From Xanthoparmelia taractica (taxonomy: Eukaryota; Ascomycota; Lecanoromycetes; Lecanorales; Parmeliaceae), in assembly GCA_033085395.1 (NCBI GenBank), contig JANQBS010000500.1, positions 1-18,284 of the forward strand: a stretch of DNA of 18,284 bases, read 5' to 3'. A program made the translations under genes and the position numbers. Numbering within the stretch: position 1 is the first letter of the stretch; every line of letters starts with the position of its first letter. Of the stretch, positions 17,013-18,284 are shown piece by piece. The notes beneath the pieces are model-generated. The model had not been told where the DNA came from and did not search any database. It saw only the letters and a list, made by a program, of their open reading frames with translations.

Positions 17013-17660
17013 TATTAAAATAAGATTAAAGTAAATTAATCAAAGATTATATCTCGATCTAGAAATTATAGAGATATAATAACTATCTAACGCGTGAAAG
17101 AAGAAGAAGTACTCGTTACTAGTACTAGATATCTTTACTTTAAAAATAGTAAACGCTTTAATAGAGAACGACTTAATTAATAAGATATAGTTAAAGTTAG
17201 TAAAGAGATTCGATTAAATAGTCTTCTCGATATAGTACTATAAATATTAGAGTTACGAATATATAGTAAACACTTATAGAGATAAGACGCGCTATGCGAA
17301 GTGTAGTTAGTCTTATAATATACGAGAATATAAGATAATCGCGCTTAAGATAGTCTCGATATACGTAGTATATCGACGAATAGATTATATCGCGTACGAT
17401 CTTAGTTGCTTATAAAAAGATAAGAAAAAAAAACGAATAGCGAAGAGACTTATTAATAAGATCTCGTATTATTATTTATAGAGATCGATTCGAGAAAGAA
17501 TAATAGAGTTAGCTAAGAAGAAATATATTAGACTAAAGATCTCGCTTCGAGCGAAGTTTAAGAATATTAAGAAATAGATACGAAAGTTAAATAAGAAGAA
17601 AGAGATATTAATTTAAATTAATATAGTTAGAATTCGCGTGTTAAGAGCGAAGATATAATA
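17013..17660 (+). pseudogene. LINE (Tad-like) ORF1/gag relic, zinc-knuckle end
   Basis: In the register of 17128, after a LSNA-x-KKKYSLLVLDIF stretch, it reads TLKIVNALIENDLI (~17140-17180), LKLVKRFD (~17190-17212) and then a cysteine region: YYKY-x-SYEYIVNTYRDKTR (~17238-17296), YAKCS-x-SYNIREY (~17297-17335) and YVVYRRIDYIAYDLSC (~17360-17410). This is the order of fungal LINE ORF1 proteins, where a 'ANALIxxGLxW' block is followed by two or three CCHC zinc knuckles that bind element RNA. Most knuckle Cys and His now read Tyr (TGY to TAY, CAY to TAY), and Trp/Gln codons are stops. A basic Lys/Arg tail continues to ~17640. The endonuclease/reverse transcriptase ORF2 is not recognisable downstream. 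Its N-terminal half lies at 13940-14742, before the two insertions. Confidence 0.7.
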
Positions 17661-17880
17661 GTAATAATATATCTACGTCGATAGAAATAATACTCGTAAG
17701 AAATTAAATATAATATTTAGTTATATATATAGATAGTTATATAAAAGTAGCGAGTAGAGAGCTTTTTTTATAACGATATATACGATAGCGTTAAACGATT
17801 TTCTTACTATATCTTAAGAGTTAACGAAGAAGCTCGTAATTATCTTTTATAGTTTAGATAGATACGCGTATAAATAAATA
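17661..17880. other. RIP-degraded DNA after the gag relic
   Basis: Stops in all frames. It may be the start of the LINE's second ORF, but no endonuclease motif is readable. Confidence 0.45.
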
Positions 17881-18284
17881 ATTAATTAATATATAAAAAA
17901 ATATATTTTAAAATATATTACGATAAATTATTTAGTAGATTAATAAATTTTAAAAATTATTAAAATAATTAATAAAAACGTATTATAATTTATAATAAAT
18001 ATTAATTTTTATTTTTATTTAAAACTCGATTTATATTTTTTTTATATAATTTTTATTCTTATAATTTTTTTTAAAAATATATTTTTAATTTAATAATTTA
18101 AATAATAATAATATTTAAAAATTATTAATTAATTAATATTTATATAAAAAAATTATATTGTTAAATCGATTTTTTAAAATTATTATTATAATAATAAATT
18201 TTTTTAAAATTAAATAAAAATAAATAAATTATATTTAATATTTTTTCGCGATAATATTATATTATTATTTATTTATTTAAATAA
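17881..18284. other. Near-pure A+T low-complexity tract
   Basis: About 400 bp almost devoid of G and C apart from a few CG pairs (e.g. TTTTTTCGCGATAATA near the end). ATTAAT, TTTAAA and AATAAT runs dominate. No gene or bounded repeat is visible. Confidence 0.7.

Noticed and set aside
1..18284. CRISPR array, bacterial operons or mitochondrial DNA
   Set aside because: There are no regularly spaced identical repeats with unique spacers, no Shine-Dalgarno-led ORFs, and the C/T and G/A damage among repeat copies with nested eukaryotic transposons fits fungal nuclear DNA. The A+T richness alone does not make it mitochondrial, because no mitochondrial gene is readable.

Overview
This window looks like a heterochromatic, transposon-packed block from the genome of a filamentous ascomycete fungus. 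The evidence is compositional. Most of the sequence is extremely A+T-rich and dominated by TpA, CpA/TpG is scarce while CpG survives, and recognisable reading frames are broken mainly by TAG/TAA/TGA where Gln or Trp codons would stand. That is the signature of repeat-induced point mutation (RIP). Aligned copies of one repeat in the window differ almost only by C-to-T and G-to-A. The species cannot be named. I see no intact protein-coding gene. The few short open frames (near 7.3-7.7 kb and 16.0-17.0 kb) fall inside non-coding repeats or un-mutated islands.

Layout. 1-80: end of a ~270-bp TA-flanked MITE. ~0.8-1.5 kb: RIP-killed relic resembling the C2H2-bearing part of DUF3435 proteins. 2361-2430: 15-bp minisatellite. 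3761-4323: lightly mutated element with ~20-bp terminal inverted repeats. 5436-5575: small un-mutated island. 6.1-6.5 kb: unidentified coding relic ending at a MITE (6531-6803). 7130-7401: a second, inverted copy of that MITE. 7404-7690: un-mutated island with an 18-bp palindrome. 8302-8440: 55-bp tandem repeats. 9.95-11.1 kb: RIP-inactivated fungal Tc1/mariner-type transposase. 11.2-12.6 kb: duplicated blocks and a minus-strand relic.

The most interesting part is 12.6-17.7 kb. Three copies of a ~1-kb non-autonomous LTR retroelement (TRIM-like) lie at 12692-13688 (A, minus), 14743-15739 (B, plus) and 16001-17007 (C, minus). A and B have paired 142/145-bp LTRs, 5-bp target duplications and a primer-binding site (TGGTAGC...) right after the 5' LTR. 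A and B are heavily RIP-mutated. C is essentially pristine and shows what the family encodes: no protein, but a complete tRNA-Met(CAT)-like cloverleaf, sense to the element, followed by a genomic CCA. C is also odd because its two terminal repeats are unrelated, yet it is flanked by a perfect TTCGC duplication. B and C are both inserted in a RIP-degraded LINE (Tad-like) ORF1/gag, whose zinc-knuckle end resumes at 17013. A sits in a duplicated host segment whose empty counterpart survives at 11197-11323.

Inferred history: host transposons were inserted and RIP-mutated; A and B inserted and were RIP-mutated; C either inserted later or escaped RIP. The last ~400 bp are nearly pure A+T low-complexity DNA.
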